This document shows positions 20,102 to 27,711 of a stretch of 28,194 nucleotides of DNA, piece after piece (the first letter of the stretch is position 1; each line of letters begins with the position of its first letter). This stretch comes from Candidatus Peregrinibacteria bacterium RIFCSPLOWO2_01_FULL_48_20 (GTDB taxonomy: Bacteria > Patescibacteriota > Gracilibacteria > UBA1369 > 2-02-FULL-48-14). Below the pieces are notes generated by a model that saw only the letters and a list, made by a program, of their open reading frames with translations, was not told the DNA's origin and did not search any database. Where the stretch lies: the NCBI GenBank assembly GCA_001787475.1, contig MFXB01000065.1, forward strand, positions 1-28,194, in the 5' to 3' direction. The position numbers and the translations under genes were made by a program.

Positions 20102-20443
20102 ATGTTAGATGAATCTCCTCCGGAATCGGAAATGGTACAATACCCCGAAGACGAACCTTTGGCGGCTATTTTGCATGAAATTGGTCCCCGTAACTTTGAA
20201 AAGTTTGGAGAATGCCCGGAATTTCAAGCGTGGTGTGCACAACGTGAGGCTGAAGTTGAGGCAGCGGGTCGAAATGATGCCGCTCAAGTGGCTTTTGAAA
20301 TCCGCCGAGGTCTCCTCTTCTTAAGGGCGGGTTGTCTACACAATGCTCGAATCATCTGGGATGACGCCATGATGGTTGCCGAGGCATCGGGAGATCCAAC
20401 TCTTATCGATCAGCTTGAAAACCTTTTGAATACGCATCGTTGA
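20102..20443 (+). CDS. Small acidic orphan protein (113 aa)
   Basis: I do not recognise a family. The N-terminal 20 residues are acidic and Pro-rich (MLDESPPESEMVQYPEDEP). Helices follow (LAAILHEIGPRNFEKFGE, PEFQAWCAQREAEVEAAG), then QVAFEIRRGLLFLRAGCLHN and ARIIWDDAMMVAEASGDPT. The last two helices resemble one TPR-like helical hairpin, which suggests a protein-protein contact role; this is inference. It has its own promoter with a predicted leaderless start. tRNA-Ala follows 57 bases after the stop. Confidence 0.65.
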   Translation: MLDESPPESEMVQYPEDEPLAAILHEIGPRNFEKFGECPEFQAWCAQREAEVEAAGRNDAAQVAFEIRRGLLFLRAGCLHNARIIWDDAMMVAEASGDPTLIDQLENLLNTHR

Positions 20444-20500
20444 CTTTCAATAGTCTTTTAGCTTGATGCACGGAAAGGGATTCGTTAATGTACCGCCGAT

Positions 20501-20577
20501 GGGCCCATAGCTCAGTTGGCTAGAGCGCTTCCATGGCATGGAAGAGGTCGTCGGTTCGAACCCGATTGGGTCCACCA
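20501..20577 (+). tRNA. tRNA-Ala (anticodon GGC)
   Basis: The acceptor GGGCCCA pairs with TGGGTCC (one G-T pair), the D stem is GCTC/GAGC, and the anticodon stem CTTCC/GGAAG encloses loop ATGGCAT with anticodon GGC. The T arm is GTCGG-TTCGAAC-CCGAT, with discriminator A and encoded CCA. It is followed closely by a small orphan gene on the same strand. Confidence 0.95.
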
Positions 20578-20613
20578 TTGACAAAATTCGATAAGGATGT
20601 ACCATGCACATAT

Positions 20614-20898
20614 ATGGAACATCCTGAAGATCTTCTCCAAAGGAGAATGAATGAAATGGGGATCACCCACGCGGATGTTTGTCGTTACGCAAATTACAAA
20701 GGAATTACTCGTACGGAACTTTCAGAGCATGATTATGACGTTGTAATCGCCCACGTCATAGGAGATTTTATGCAGCAAAGCGGTTATACGGGGGACATGG
20801 AACATTTGGGTATCGATTTTACTAATGTCGCCGTCGAATATCATGATTTGGTGGTGAGAGCAATAACCAGTCCTCGAGGGAGAATTGACAGAATTTAG
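20614..20898 (+). CDS. Small orphan protein (94 aa)
   Basis: I do not recognise a family. I chose the ATG at 20614 because the longer frame starts inside tRNA-Ala. The protein reads MEHPEDLLQRRMNEMGITHA, then DVVIAHVIGDFMQQSGY and GIDFTNVAVEYHDLVVRAI; it seems a soluble alpha/beta or helical protein. It is the first of four closely spaced plus-strand genes (gaps of 37, 3 and 8 bases) that end with the degenerate C39-like protein, so these may form one operon. TTGACA at its 3' end (20885-20890) may belong to a promoter for the next gene. Confidence 0.6.
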   Translation: MEHPEDLLQRRMNEMGITHADVCRYANYKGITRTELSEHDYDVVIAHVIGDFMQQSGYTGDMEHLGIDFTNVAVEYHDLVVRAITSPRGRIDRI

Positions 20899-20935
20899 CT
20901 TTTAAGGCTGAATTTAAACCTTTACTAATCAACCC

Positions 20936-21220
20936 ATGATGGAAAGCGCTCCGGATGATGATGGTATAGAATCTGCAGTGATGCTCACAAATGCAATCAC
21001 CGCACTTTTAAAAGGTTCAAAAGACGAGGCGGAAAGGCTGCTTAACGGCTTACTGGAGGCTCGAGTTTTATGTGTTCGAAGAAGCGATGGCTCATCCAGT
21101 AGAGTTGAGTCCGTCAAAATAAATCCGGACAGCACTTTAACCGTAATCTTTACAGAGTGGGGAGAAGAGAAAGGCAAACGAATCCCCTTTTTGAATTTGC
21201 CTGATTTTTTATTCATCTGA
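20936..21220 (+). CDS. Small orphan protein (94 aa)
   Basis: I do not recognise a family. An acidic start (MMESAPDDDGIESAVML) leads to a helix (NAITALLKGSKDEAERLLNG). A compact beta-rich part follows (ARVLCVRRSDGSSSRVESVK, then NPDSTLTVIFTEWGEEKGKR), and the end is hydrophobic (FLNLPDFLFI). There is no clear signal peptide. The next gene begins 3 bases after the stop, so the two are probably co-translated. Confidence 0.6.
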   Translation: MMESAPDDDGIESAVMLTNAITALLKGSKDEAERLLNGLLEARVLCVRRSDGSSSRVESVKINPDSTLTVIFTEWGEEKGKRIPFLNLPDFLFI

Positions 21221-21223
21221 TTT

Positions 21224-21718
21224 ATGACATTTAGACCAAAAGACACCCCTCTTTTACGACTCGTTGGAGATTTAGAAACACCGGAAGGCGAAGAAGACGA
21301 AATAGAATCGTCGGATGATCCCTACACCGAATTCAAAGACAGCATTCCTGAAAGTTTATACCGAGACGCTTTTTACCACGCCTGCAGCGTTGCTGGAGGG
21401 GATGAAGAACGTGCGGCGCCATTATTGGCTCTTGTTTTAACGGAACTTCTTCTCGATGAAGGCCAAGTGGAACATGAGATCGCATTAATCGCTTTGAAAC
21501 TGAATGAGCTGGATCATCCGACAGATTCAGGAATGGAAGAAGAAACAGCTCCACCCGATCCGAAATTTGTGCGACTTTTCGATCCTTCCGGAAGAGATGA
21601 AGATGGTGATGAAATACGTTACGAATCTTCAGAAGATCCGTTCGACCCCGAGAGTCCGAACGCTTTGTATCGTATTATGAAAGAATTGAATCAATTGGCT
21701 GCCGAGGAGTGGAAATAA
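21224..21718 (+). CDS. Acidic orphan protein (164 aa)
   Basis: I do not recognise a family. The protein is strongly acidic. Residues 15-35 are Glu/Asp-rich (GDLETPEGEEDEIESSDDPY). A helical core follows, including ERAAPLLALVLTELLLDEGQ and EHEIALIALKLNELDH. A second acidic linker (DPSGRDEDGDEIRYESSEDP) precedes a short C-terminal helix (LYRIMKELNQLAAEEWK). No membrane segment is apparent. The next gene starts 8 bases after its stop. The two acidic repeats with DDPY and EDPF suggest an internal similarity. Confidence 0.65.
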   Translation: MTFRPKDTPLLRLVGDLETPEGEEDEIESSDDPYTEFKDSIPESLYRDAFYHACSVAGGDEERAAPLLALVLTELLLDEGQVEHEIALIALKLNELDHPTDSGMEEETAPPDPKFVRLFDPSGRDEDGDEIRYESSEDPFDPESPNALYRIMKELNQLAAEEWK

Positions 21719-21726
21719 CCAAACTT

Positions 21727-22434
21727 ATGTTTCAAGATTGGCTGAACAAACTGAGTATTCTTGTGATTGTCGTCATTGCTTTTGTGGATGGAATTTTGGT
21801 GGCCGGTCAGTGGAAGGAAACCAGCCCGAATTCGACCGCTTCCGAAGCCTTTTTACTCGAGAACATACTTGAGCAAAAAAATAGTTCAATTATACTTGAA
21901 ACTGTGACTTTTGAAGTGCCGCCTTTTACCAGCCAAGCTCCCTACGGCATTTGGGATGAGCCCTGGACTTATTTTGCGGAAGAAGCCTCGACGCTGATGG
22001 TCTCCGCTTGGGCAAAAAATGCAACTCTGGACGATTCCGGTTCCGCACTTTTGGAGCTTCGAAACTGGGAAACCGCCAATTTGGGAACTTTTAAAGACAC
22101 CGATCTCGATCAAACGCTTCGCGTGCTCAAAGAATATTTCAATGTACAGGCTGAAATTTCTTACGACGTCAGCAGGGAAGCTCTGCTTTCCGCTCTGGAT
22201 CAAGGGAAAATCCTGCTGGTTCCGGTGAACGGGCAGACCTTGGGTAATCCTAACTATGGGGAACCGGGCCCCGGGCACCACATGATCCTTGTTTACGGGT
22301 ACGAAGGCGAAATTTTCCTGACCAATGACCCCGGAACGGTCCGTGGGGAATCCTACCCTTATCCCATCGAAAAAATCCTGGGGGCTATTCAGGACTTAAA
22401 TGGGGAAGATCGAGTGATTGTGGCAACGCGCTAA
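21727..22434 (+). CDS. Membrane-anchored C39-like protein with catalytic Cys replaced by Ala
   Basis: About 235 residues from the ATG at 21727; a GTG at 21709 inside the previous gene would add six residues. A transmembrane anchor covers residues 9-26 (SILVIVVIAFVDGILVAG), so the rest should be outside. The body matches the Peptidase_C39_2 papain-like fold: VPPFTSQAPYGIWDEPW, EEAS at the start of the active-site helix, the His site GPGHHMILVYGY (184-185) and the Asp site TNDPGT (201). Active members have Cys directly before EEAS, as in DGCEEAS; here the residue is Ala84 (codon GCG). The protein should be inactive as a peptidase and may bind peptides or glycans. It overlaps the opposing rpsT by 4 bases. 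Confidence 0.78.
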   Translation: MFQDWLNKLSILVIVVIAFVDGILVAGQWKETSPNSTASEAFLLENILEQKNSSIILETVTFEVPPFTSQAPYGIWDEPWTYFAEEASTLMVSAWAKNATLDDSGSALLELRNWETANLGTFKDTDLDQTLRVLKEYFNVQAEISYDVSREALLSALDQGKILLVPVNGQTLGNPNYGEPGPGHHMILVYGYEGEIFLTNDPGTVRGESYPYPIEKILGAIQDLNGEDRVIVATR

Positions 22435-22697
22435 ACCTTCTTGGCAGCCACTTTTTTAGCCAAACTCGCTTTTCGGCGTGCGGCCGTATTTTTTTCGAGA
22501 ATTTTCTTCTTGGCGGCGGTGTCAATAACCTTATAAGCGGCACTTAAAGCTTTCGCCATTTCCTCTTTTTTTCCACCTTTCACCGCGTCATTGAAGGTGC
22601 GAATTGCCTTTTTCAAAGCGGTTCGAGTGAGGTAGTTGCGTGCTTGACGGTGAATATCTTGTCGCGCTTTCTTCTTTGCTGATTTGATGATTGGCAT
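22431..22697 (-). CDS. rpsT: Ribosomal protein S20 (bS20)
   Basis: The 88-residue basic helical protein starts MPIIKSAKKKARQDIHRQAR and contains NYLTRTALKKAIRTFNDAV, the typical S20 pattern. It ends with an Ala/Lys-rich tail. S20 binds 16S rRNA in the body of the small subunit. I chose the ATG at 22697 because it gives the family N-terminus; a GTG 24 bases upstream would add residues encoded by the leader. The promoter is TTGACA-17-TATATT, and a hairpin lies in the leader. Its stop lies in a CTAA shared with the convergent C39-like gene. Confidence 0.95.
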   Translation of the reverse strand: MPIIKSAKKKARQDIHRQARNYLTRTALKKAIRTFNDAVKGGKKEEMAKALSAAYKVIDTAAKKKILEKNTAARRKASLAKKVAAKKV

Positions 22698-22716
22698 AGC
22701 TTTGCTATTATTAAAG

Positions 22717-22730
22717 CGCACTAGCGTGCG
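22717..22730 (-). promoter_or_regulatory. Hairpin in the rpsT mRNA leader
   Basis: CGCAC and GTGCG pair around a 4-base loop, within the roughly 40-base leader between the predicted start (near 22737) and the ATG. It could help S20 control its own mRNA, as known for rpsT in E. coli, but that is a guess. Confidence 0.4.
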
Positions 22731-22743
22731 TGTTTGCCCGAAA

Positions 22744-22772
22744 AATATAGGGACTAAACCTTATCTTGTCAA
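22744..22772 (-). promoter_or_regulatory. Consensus promoter of rpsT
   Basis: On the minus strand a perfect TTGACA (22772-22767) is 17 bases from TATATT (22749-22744), one of the best promoters in the window. It ends only 6 bases from the maf start on the other strand, so the two genes may compete. Confidence 0.8.
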
Positions 22773-22778
22773 AGGAAA

Positions 22779-23384
22779 ATGAAAAACCTCCTCATCCTGG
22801 CTTCCAAGAGTCCTCGCCGCATCGAATTGCTTCAGTCTCTTCAGATTGATTTTGAGGTGGATCCCGCCCTGGGATTTCAAGAGCTTGCACATTCAAGCCA
22901 GACGCCCGAAGCCCTTGTGGCAGAGAACGCCGTGGGTAAAGCCGAAGAGGTGGCCCGGCGCCATCCGGGGCGTTTGGTCTTAGGGGTGGACACAGTCGGC
23001 GTTTTTAAAGGGTTGATTTTGGAAAAACCCAAGGACAAAGAAGACGCTTTTCGAATGCTTTCGCTGCTTCAAGGCCATTCGCACGAAGTGCTCACGGGTC
23101 TTTGTCTCATCGGCCAAGGCAAAAAAATCACTCACGTCGAATCCACTCGCGTAACTTTTCTTTCCCTCAGCGAAAAGGAAATTCGCGCCTACATCAAAAC
23201 GGGGGAGCCCATGGATAAAGCGGCTTCCTACGCCGTGCAGGGTTACGGTTCACTTTTCGTTCAAAAAATCGAAGGCGATTATTTTAATGTGGTGGGCTTA
23301 CCGCTTTATCGGCTGAATCTTATGCTTCAGGAGTTTGACATCCACATCCTTCGCGACGTACACTCACCGAAGGTGAGCTTATAA
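22779..23384 (+). CDS. maf: Maf-family nucleotide pyrophosphatase
   Basis: This 201-residue protein hydrolyses non-canonical or methylated nucleoside triphosphates; the family was first linked to septum formation. Visible motifs are LASKSPRR (residues 8-15), the catalytic Asp71 in LGVDTV (usually GADTV), EKPKDKEDAFRMLSLLQG and the YAVQGYGSLFVQKIEGDYFNVVGLPL block near the C-terminus. AAAGGA at good spacing before the ATG is one of the few Shine-Dalgarno-like sites here. The last ten residues are encoded by a hairpin-forming sequence and extend past the usual end. Confidence 0.93.
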   Translation: MKNLLILASKSPRRIELLQSLQIDFEVDPALGFQELAHSSQTPEALVAENAVGKAEEVARRHPGRLVLGVDTVGVFKGLILEKPKDKEDAFRMLSLLQGHSHEVLTGLCLIGQGKKITHVESTRVTFLSLSEKEIRAYIKTGEPMDKAASYAVQGYGSLFVQKIEGDYFNVVGLPLYRLNLMLQEFDIHILRDVHSPKVSL

Positions 23385-23414
23385 AAGCGTCCCGTAAGGG
23401 ACACATTATTTTTA
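23363..23414 (+). terminator. Two hairpins at the maf 3' end, probable terminator
   Basis: CTCACC-GAA-GGTGAG (23363-23377) lies in the last codons of maf. It is followed by GTCCC-GTAA-GGGAC (23389-23402), a 5-bp stem with a GNRA tetraloop, and the T-rich ATTATTTTTA (23405-23414). Confidence 0.5.
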
Positions 23415-23430
23415 CCCCTAACCCAACGCC

Positions 23431-23880
23431 ATGGGACACAAAGCTGGAAAAATCGCGCTTGGCCTCGGAATTTTAACCGGAGCCATAACCGGACTTCTTT
23501 TCGCGCCCGATGAAGGAAAGAACATCCGCAAAAAAATTGCCAAAGGCGACACCAAAGCCCTCTTGGGTGATTTGGAGGACATGGCTAACGAAATGAAAGA
23601 CATGGCCGTGGATTTTGTAAAAAGCCCCGGCGTTCAAGATCTTTTTGAAGGCGCCAAAGACAAAGTGGCCTCTGTGGCCAACATGAAGCGCGAAGAACTC
23701 GACTCCATGCTCCGCAAAGCCAATCGTAAAGCCGATCAATTCAAAAAGACCGTTTCCAAATACGTAAAAGAACAAAAAGCCATTTTGGATGAAAAAGTGG
23801 GCAAGGCCGTACCGGTGAAAAAATCAGCTGCTAAGAAAAAATCCACCCATAAAAAAGCTTCCAAGAAGAAGAGCAAGTAA
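23431..23880 (+). CDS. YtxH-like membrane protein with lysine-rich tail
   Basis: This 149-residue protein has one N-terminal hydrophobic segment (KIALGLGILTGAITGLLFAP) followed by the DEGKNIRKKI motif, the YtxH/gas-vesicle-like pattern of a small glycine-rich helix and GLLFAPxxG. Residues 40-120 are an amphipathic, probably coiled-coil helix. The tail is almost only Lys, Ala and Ser (KKSAAKKKSTHKKASKKKSK) and should be cytoplasmic, where it may bind nucleic acid. YtxH proteins are linked to stress in Bacillus; the function here is unknown. It follows maf by 46 bases across a terminator-like hairpin. Confidence 0.75.
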   Translation: MGHKAGKIALGLGILTGAITGLLFAPDEGKNIRKKIAKGDTKALLGDLEDMANEMKDMAVDFVKSPGVQDLFEGAKDKVASVANMKREELDSMLRKANRKADQFKKTVSKYVKEQKAILDEKVGKAVPVKKSAAKKKSTHKKASKKKSK

Positions 23881-23913
23881 AGAATGATGACAAACATAAA
23901 AGTATTGTAAAAT

Positions 23914-23929
23914 TCCTGCCCGGGCAGGA
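23914..23929. repeat. Perfect 16-base palindrome between convergent genes
   Basis: TCCTGCCC is followed directly by GGGCAGGA. It lies between the YtxH-like gene and the end of purD. On the minus strand it is followed by ATTTTAC, so it may serve as the purD operon terminator, though the T-run is poor. Confidence 0.55.
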
Positions 23930-23981
23930 GGCGGAGAACAATATTTGCTTTTGTCTATTTGAACACTCGGCAGAATAAACT

Positions 23982-25295
23982 TTATCGGCGCAATCCTTTC
24001 ATATGCTCCACCCGTTTTTGAATAAGCGCCGCGGTTCCAATATCTCGTCTATAGGATACAGGGCCTTTCACACTGCTCACCGCGCTTTCTGCCGCCGCCT
24101 CGGCCTCCGCTAAAGTTGCTCCAACTCCCACAAAAGCCAGCGCCCTCGAGCTCGATAAATACAAACCATCCTCGCGAGCATCCACGGCCGCATAATACAT
24201 GCGCACGCCCTCCGGTACTGCGCCCACTTCAATCTTTTCGCCCCTGCGCGGCGAAATAGGATAGCCTTCCGGCACGATGTACTTAACAACGGTCGCCCTT
24301 TTCTCAAATTCCACGTCCAAAGTGTCAAGAGTGCCCTTCAAAATCGCTTCGCAAATCGCCACAAAATCCGTCTTCAAAAGTGGTAAAACATTCATAGCCT
24401 CGGGATCGCCGAAACGCGCATTGTATTCAATCAGACGAACACCATCCTTTACCGCCATAAAGCCTCCATACATAATACCTTTGTAGTATTTTCCGGTTTC
24501 TTCATGCAGCGCTTTTAAAACGGCCACGGTGATTTCGTGCGCGGACTGCAAATCAGAAGGCTTTAAAAAGGGAAGGGAGTGATCGGCATCGCTGTAGGTT
24601 CCCATTCCGCCTGTATTTGGGCCGGTGTCACCTTCATAAGCCCGTTTGTGATCCTGCGCGGCAGGCATATCCACCACATGCGTTCCATCCACAAAGCTCA
24701 TGTAAGAAAACTCCTCGCCGATGAATTTTTCTTCCACCACCACTCGTCCGAATTTGGCGATTCCCAGCTCGGCAAAAGCGATTCCTTCATCGATTGTTTT
24801 TAAATGCTCACCGGAAACCTGCACGCCCTTACCACCCATAAGGCCGTCGGCTTTCACCACATAATCACCGAGTTCTTCCATCCATTCTCTCAACCCTTCC
24901 GAGCTCGTAAAAACGCGAAATTTCGGATTTCCGGGGATGCCGTATTTTTGGAGTAAATCCCGCGTGAACGATTTTGAACTCTCAAGTTGCGCCAAAATTT
25001 TCAGAGGACCAACACTCTCAACGCCTTCTTCCAAAAGCGCATCCGCCGCGCCGGCGCCCACAGGATCATCAGGACCGATGAACGCAAAGTCTGGATGAAA
25101 GTCCCGAGCAAAGGCGCGAAGCGCCTCAAAATTAAGCAAAGAATTCGCCACAAAATACGAAGAAGCCAAAGCGCGAATGCCGGGGTTGTTTGCATTTCCA
25201 AAAACACCCAATTCACAGCCCGATGGACTGCGCTTCAAGGTCTCGGCAATGACATGTTCTCGGGCTCCGTTGCCCACTAGAAGGACTCGTTTCAT
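23982..25295 (-). CDS. purD: Phosphoribosylamine-glycine ligase (GARS)
   Basis: The 437-residue ATP-grasp enzyme catalyses the second step of de novo purine synthesis. It begins with the N-domain RVLLVGNGAREHVIAETL, has KADGLMGGKGVQV in the ATP-grasp region, the PurD signature DHKRAYEGDTGPNTGGMG and the metal-binding LIEYNARFGDPEAMNVLPLL. The start overlaps the purF stop by 4 bases. The length is normal, with no fusion to PurM or PurN. Confidence 0.97.
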   Translation of the reverse strand: MKRVLLVGNGAREHVIAETLKRSPSGCELGVFGNANNPGIRALASSYFVANSLLNFEALRAFARDFHPDFAFIGPDDPVGAGAADALLEEGVESVGPLKILAQLESSKSFTRDLLQKYGIPGNPKFRVFTSSEGLREWMEELGDYVVKADGLMGGKGVQVSGEHLKTIDEGIAFAELGIAKFGRVVVEEKFIGEEFSYMSFVDGTHVVDMPAAQDHKRAYEGDTGPNTGGMGTYSDADHSLPFLKPSDLQSAHEITVAVLKALHEETGKYYKGIMYGGFMAVKDGVRLIEYNARFGDPEAMNVLPLLKTDFVAICEAILKGTLDTLDVEFEKRATVVKYIVPEGYPISPRRGEKIEVGAVPEGVRMYYAAVDAREDGLYLSSSRALAFVGVGATLAEAEAAAESAVSSVKGPVSYRRDIGTAALIQKRVEHMKGLRR

Positions 25296-26785
25296 AAAAG
25301 AGGGATTTGTTTTTCTTTCGCCAGCACCTCCGACGGCACTTGTGCGGCACCGCGACTTTCTTCAGCCGCACGCAAAACCTCTTCCGTCACGTCGGCCGTC
25401 ACATACTTTCCATCAAAACACGCCATACAAAAACGCTTAATTTTTGGATTTCCTTCTCGCACCGCTTCCGCCAAATCCTCAAGTTCTTGGTAGAACAACG
25501 CATCCGCGCCGATTTTTCTAGCCGTCTCGGAAGCGGTCAAGGTGTTCGCAATAAACTCTTGGCGGCTGGGCATATCGATTCCATACACGCAGGGATGGCG
25601 CAGCGGTGCCGCGCAGGAAGCAAAGTACACTTTTTTCGCGCCCATATCCCGCACCATTTCCACGATTTTCCGTGACGTGTTCCCGCGCACGATGGAATCA
25701 TCCACGAGCAGTATATTTTTGCCCTCAATTTCCAGTCGAATGGGATTCAACTTGCGACGAATGGAACTAGTTCGTTTGCTTTGTCCCGGCATAATAAATG
25801 TACGTCCCACATAACGATTCTTCACGAGACCTTCGCGGTATTTCACGCCGAGTTCATAGGCGAGTGGAACCGCCGCATGACGCGAAGTGGACGGTACGGG
25901 AATCACCACATCAATGTCCAATTTGGCCGCCTTAATTTTCTTGGCCAATTTTTCTCCCATGCGCAGGCGGGCTTTGTAGACGGAAATTCCGTCAAGCATC
26001 GAATCGGGCCGTGCGAAATAAACGTATTCAAAAATACAAGGATTCATGACCGTTTTTTTCGCGCAAATTTTGCTGTGCACTTTTCCTTGCATGTCCACAA
26101 AAATCACTTCGCCGGGCTTCACATCGCGAATCACATCATAACCCAAAACGTCCAACGCCACACTCTCCGATGCAAAAATGGTGTCCGTGTATAAATCATC
26201 CTTTCGCTCTCCCATAATGAGTGGACGAATGGCTTTTGGATCACGGAAAGCAAGCAAACCGTATCCGGCAATGAGCGCGATCACGCTGTACGCTCCTTTC
26301 ACCCGTTTAAGCACATGTCCCATGGCTTTAAAAAGTCCCTCCGGATCGAGCTTGGAAGTTTTCAAAGCCCCGATTTCATAAGCCATCACATTCAAAAGTA
26401 CCTCCGAATCGGACTGAGTGTTGAGGTGACGTCTATTTTTTTCTATCACTTCTTCACGCAAAGTTTTCGTATTGGTCAAATTTCCATTGTGGATAAGGGT
26501 GATTCCAAAAGGCGCGTTCACGTAAAAGGGCTGAGCTTCGGCGCTGTCATAAGTCCCGGCGGTGGGATAACGCACATGAGCCATCCCCATATTTCCCTGC
26601 AGGCGAACCATGTCTTCGGTTTTGAAAACCTCTGTCACCAGTCCGTCACCCTTTTTGATGTGAAGCTGCCCGTCATATGTCACCATTCCGGCCGCATCTT
26701 GTCCACGATGTTGAAGCATCATGAGTCCGTCGTAAAGTTCTTGCGCGACGGGGTGGTTGGAATGAATGCCAAGAATTCCGCACAT
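25292..26785 (-). CDS. purF: Amidophosphoribosyltransferase
   Basis: This 497-residue enzyme makes phosphoribosylamine from PRPP and glutamine, the first purine step. Cys2 in MCGILGIHSN is the glutaminase nucleophile and there is no long propeptide. The PRPP site is ILLVDDSIVRGNTSRKIVEM. Cysteines in NPCIFEYVYFARPDS, in CAAPLRHPCVYGIDMPS and in RFCMACFDGKY indicate the Bacillus-type form with a 4Fe-4S cluster, which ties it to the suf genes of this window. It starts 6 bases after folD and overlaps purD by 4 bases. Confidence 0.97.
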   Translation of the reverse strand: MCGILGIHSNHPVAQELYDGLMMLQHRGQDAAGMVTYDGQLHIKKGDGLVTEVFKTEDMVRLQGNMGMAHVRYPTAGTYDSAEAQPFYVNAPFGITLIHNGNLTNTKTLREEVIEKNRRHLNTQSDSEVLLNVMAYEIGALKTSKLDPEGLFKAMGHVLKRVKGAYSVIALIAGYGLLAFRDPKAIRPLIMGERKDDLYTDTIFASESVALDVLGYDVIRDVKPGEVIFVDMQGKVHSKICAKKTVMNPCIFEYVYFARPDSMLDGISVYKARLRMGEKLAKKIKAAKLDIDVVIPVPSTSRHAAVPLAYELGVKYREGLVKNRYVGRTFIMPGQSKRTSSIRRKLNPIRLEIEGKNILLVDDSIVRGNTSRKIVEMVRDMGAKKVYFASCAAPLRHPCVYGIDMPSRQEFIANTLTASETARKIGADALFYQELEDLAEAVREGNPKIKRFCMACFDGKYVTADVTEEVLRAAEESRGAAQVPSEVLAKEKQIPLL

Positions 26786-26791
26786 AGGTAT

Positions 26792-27649
26792 TTATAAGTT
26801 AGCTTGTTTTTTGGCTGCGGTCACGGTGTTTTGCAGAAGGCAAGCCACCGTCATGGGGCCAATGCCTCCGGGTACGGGGGTAATAGCCGCAACCTTCCCC
26901 TCCAAACCTTCAAAATCCGCATCTCCCACAATTTTTCCGCTCTCGAGTCGATTGATTCCCACGTCCACCACCACCGCGCCTTCTTTCACCATTTCCGCTT
27001 TCAAAAACCCCGCTTTCCCAACGGCCACCACAATCAAGTCCGCGTCCGCAGTATACTTGAGTAAATTTTTTGTTCTACTATGACAGGTTGTCACGGTTGC
27101 TCCTCGATTTAAAAGCATCACGGACATGGGCTTTCCCACGATATTGCTTTTTCCAATGACAACCGCGTCCATGCCGCTTACGTCAATCTTATAAAAATCC
27201 AAAAGTTTAATCACTCCCTTGGGCGTACAGGGTGCCATATCTTCAAAATCCTTATTCAGAAACATTTTCCCAATGTTGTAGGCATGAAAGCCGTCCACAT
27301 CTTTATAAGGATTGATGGCCTTAATGACCAAAGGCTCTTCGATGTGCGCGGGAAGGGGAAGTTGAACAATCATTCCCGAAACCGATGCGTCTTTATTAAG
27401 CTCCTCGATTTTTGCCAAAAGCTCCGCTTGCGTAACGGATTCGGGCAGGGACACTCGTTCGCTTAAAATTCCCACCTTTTCGCAAGCTTCTTGTTTTTTC
27501 CGCACATACACTTGGCTGGCCGGATTCTCACCGACTACAATCACCACCAGTTTTGGTGCAATTCCCTTGCTTTTTAGCGCATCGATCTCTTGTTTCACTT
27601 CCGTGAGGAGAGAATCGGAAACACTGCGTCCGTCGAGCAAGGTAGCCAT
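26792..27649 (-). CDS. folD: Methylene-THF dehydrogenase / methenyl-THF cyclohydrolase
   Basis: The 285-residue bifunctional enzyme interconverts methylene- and formyl-tetrahydrofolate. It has YVRKKQEACEKVGI with the catalytic Lys, PLPAHI, KDVDGFHAYNIGKM, the nucleotide-binding VIGKSNIVGKPMSVMLLNRG and the signature PVPGGIGPMTVACL. The products feed purine and thymidylate synthesis, fitting its neighbours purF, purD and the thymidylate kinase-like gene. It starts 62 bases after the end of that gene; no promoter was evident in the gap. Confidence 0.97.
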   Translation of the reverse strand: MATLLDGRSVSDSLLTEVKQEIDALKSKGIAPKLVVIVVGENPASQVYVRKKQEACEKVGILSERVSLPESVTQAELLAKIEELNKDASVSGMIVQLPLPAHIEEPLVIKAINPYKDVDGFHAYNIGKMFLNKDFEDMAPCTPKGVIKLLDFYKIDVSGMDAVVIGKSNIVGKPMSVMLLNRGATVTTCHSRTKNLLKYTADADLIVVAVGKAGFLKAEMVKEGAVVVDVGINRLESGKIVGDADFEGLEGKVAAITPVPGGIGPMTVACLLQNTVTAAKKQANL

Positions 27650-27711
27650 GAACCGAAATGGGAAAGAGACTCCATTTTAACAGGTTTATTTGCCAATACA
27701 AGCCGGATTTT

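Noticed and set aside
18087..20577. Integrated element bounded by the two tRNA genes
   Set aside because: I found no copy of either tRNA 3' end elsewhere in the window and no integrase gene, so attachment sites cannot be supported.
20533..20613. Upstream extension of the 94-residue orphan gene into tRNA-Ala
   Set aside because: The extra residues are translated tRNA sequence. The ATG at 20614 is the first start outside the tRNA.
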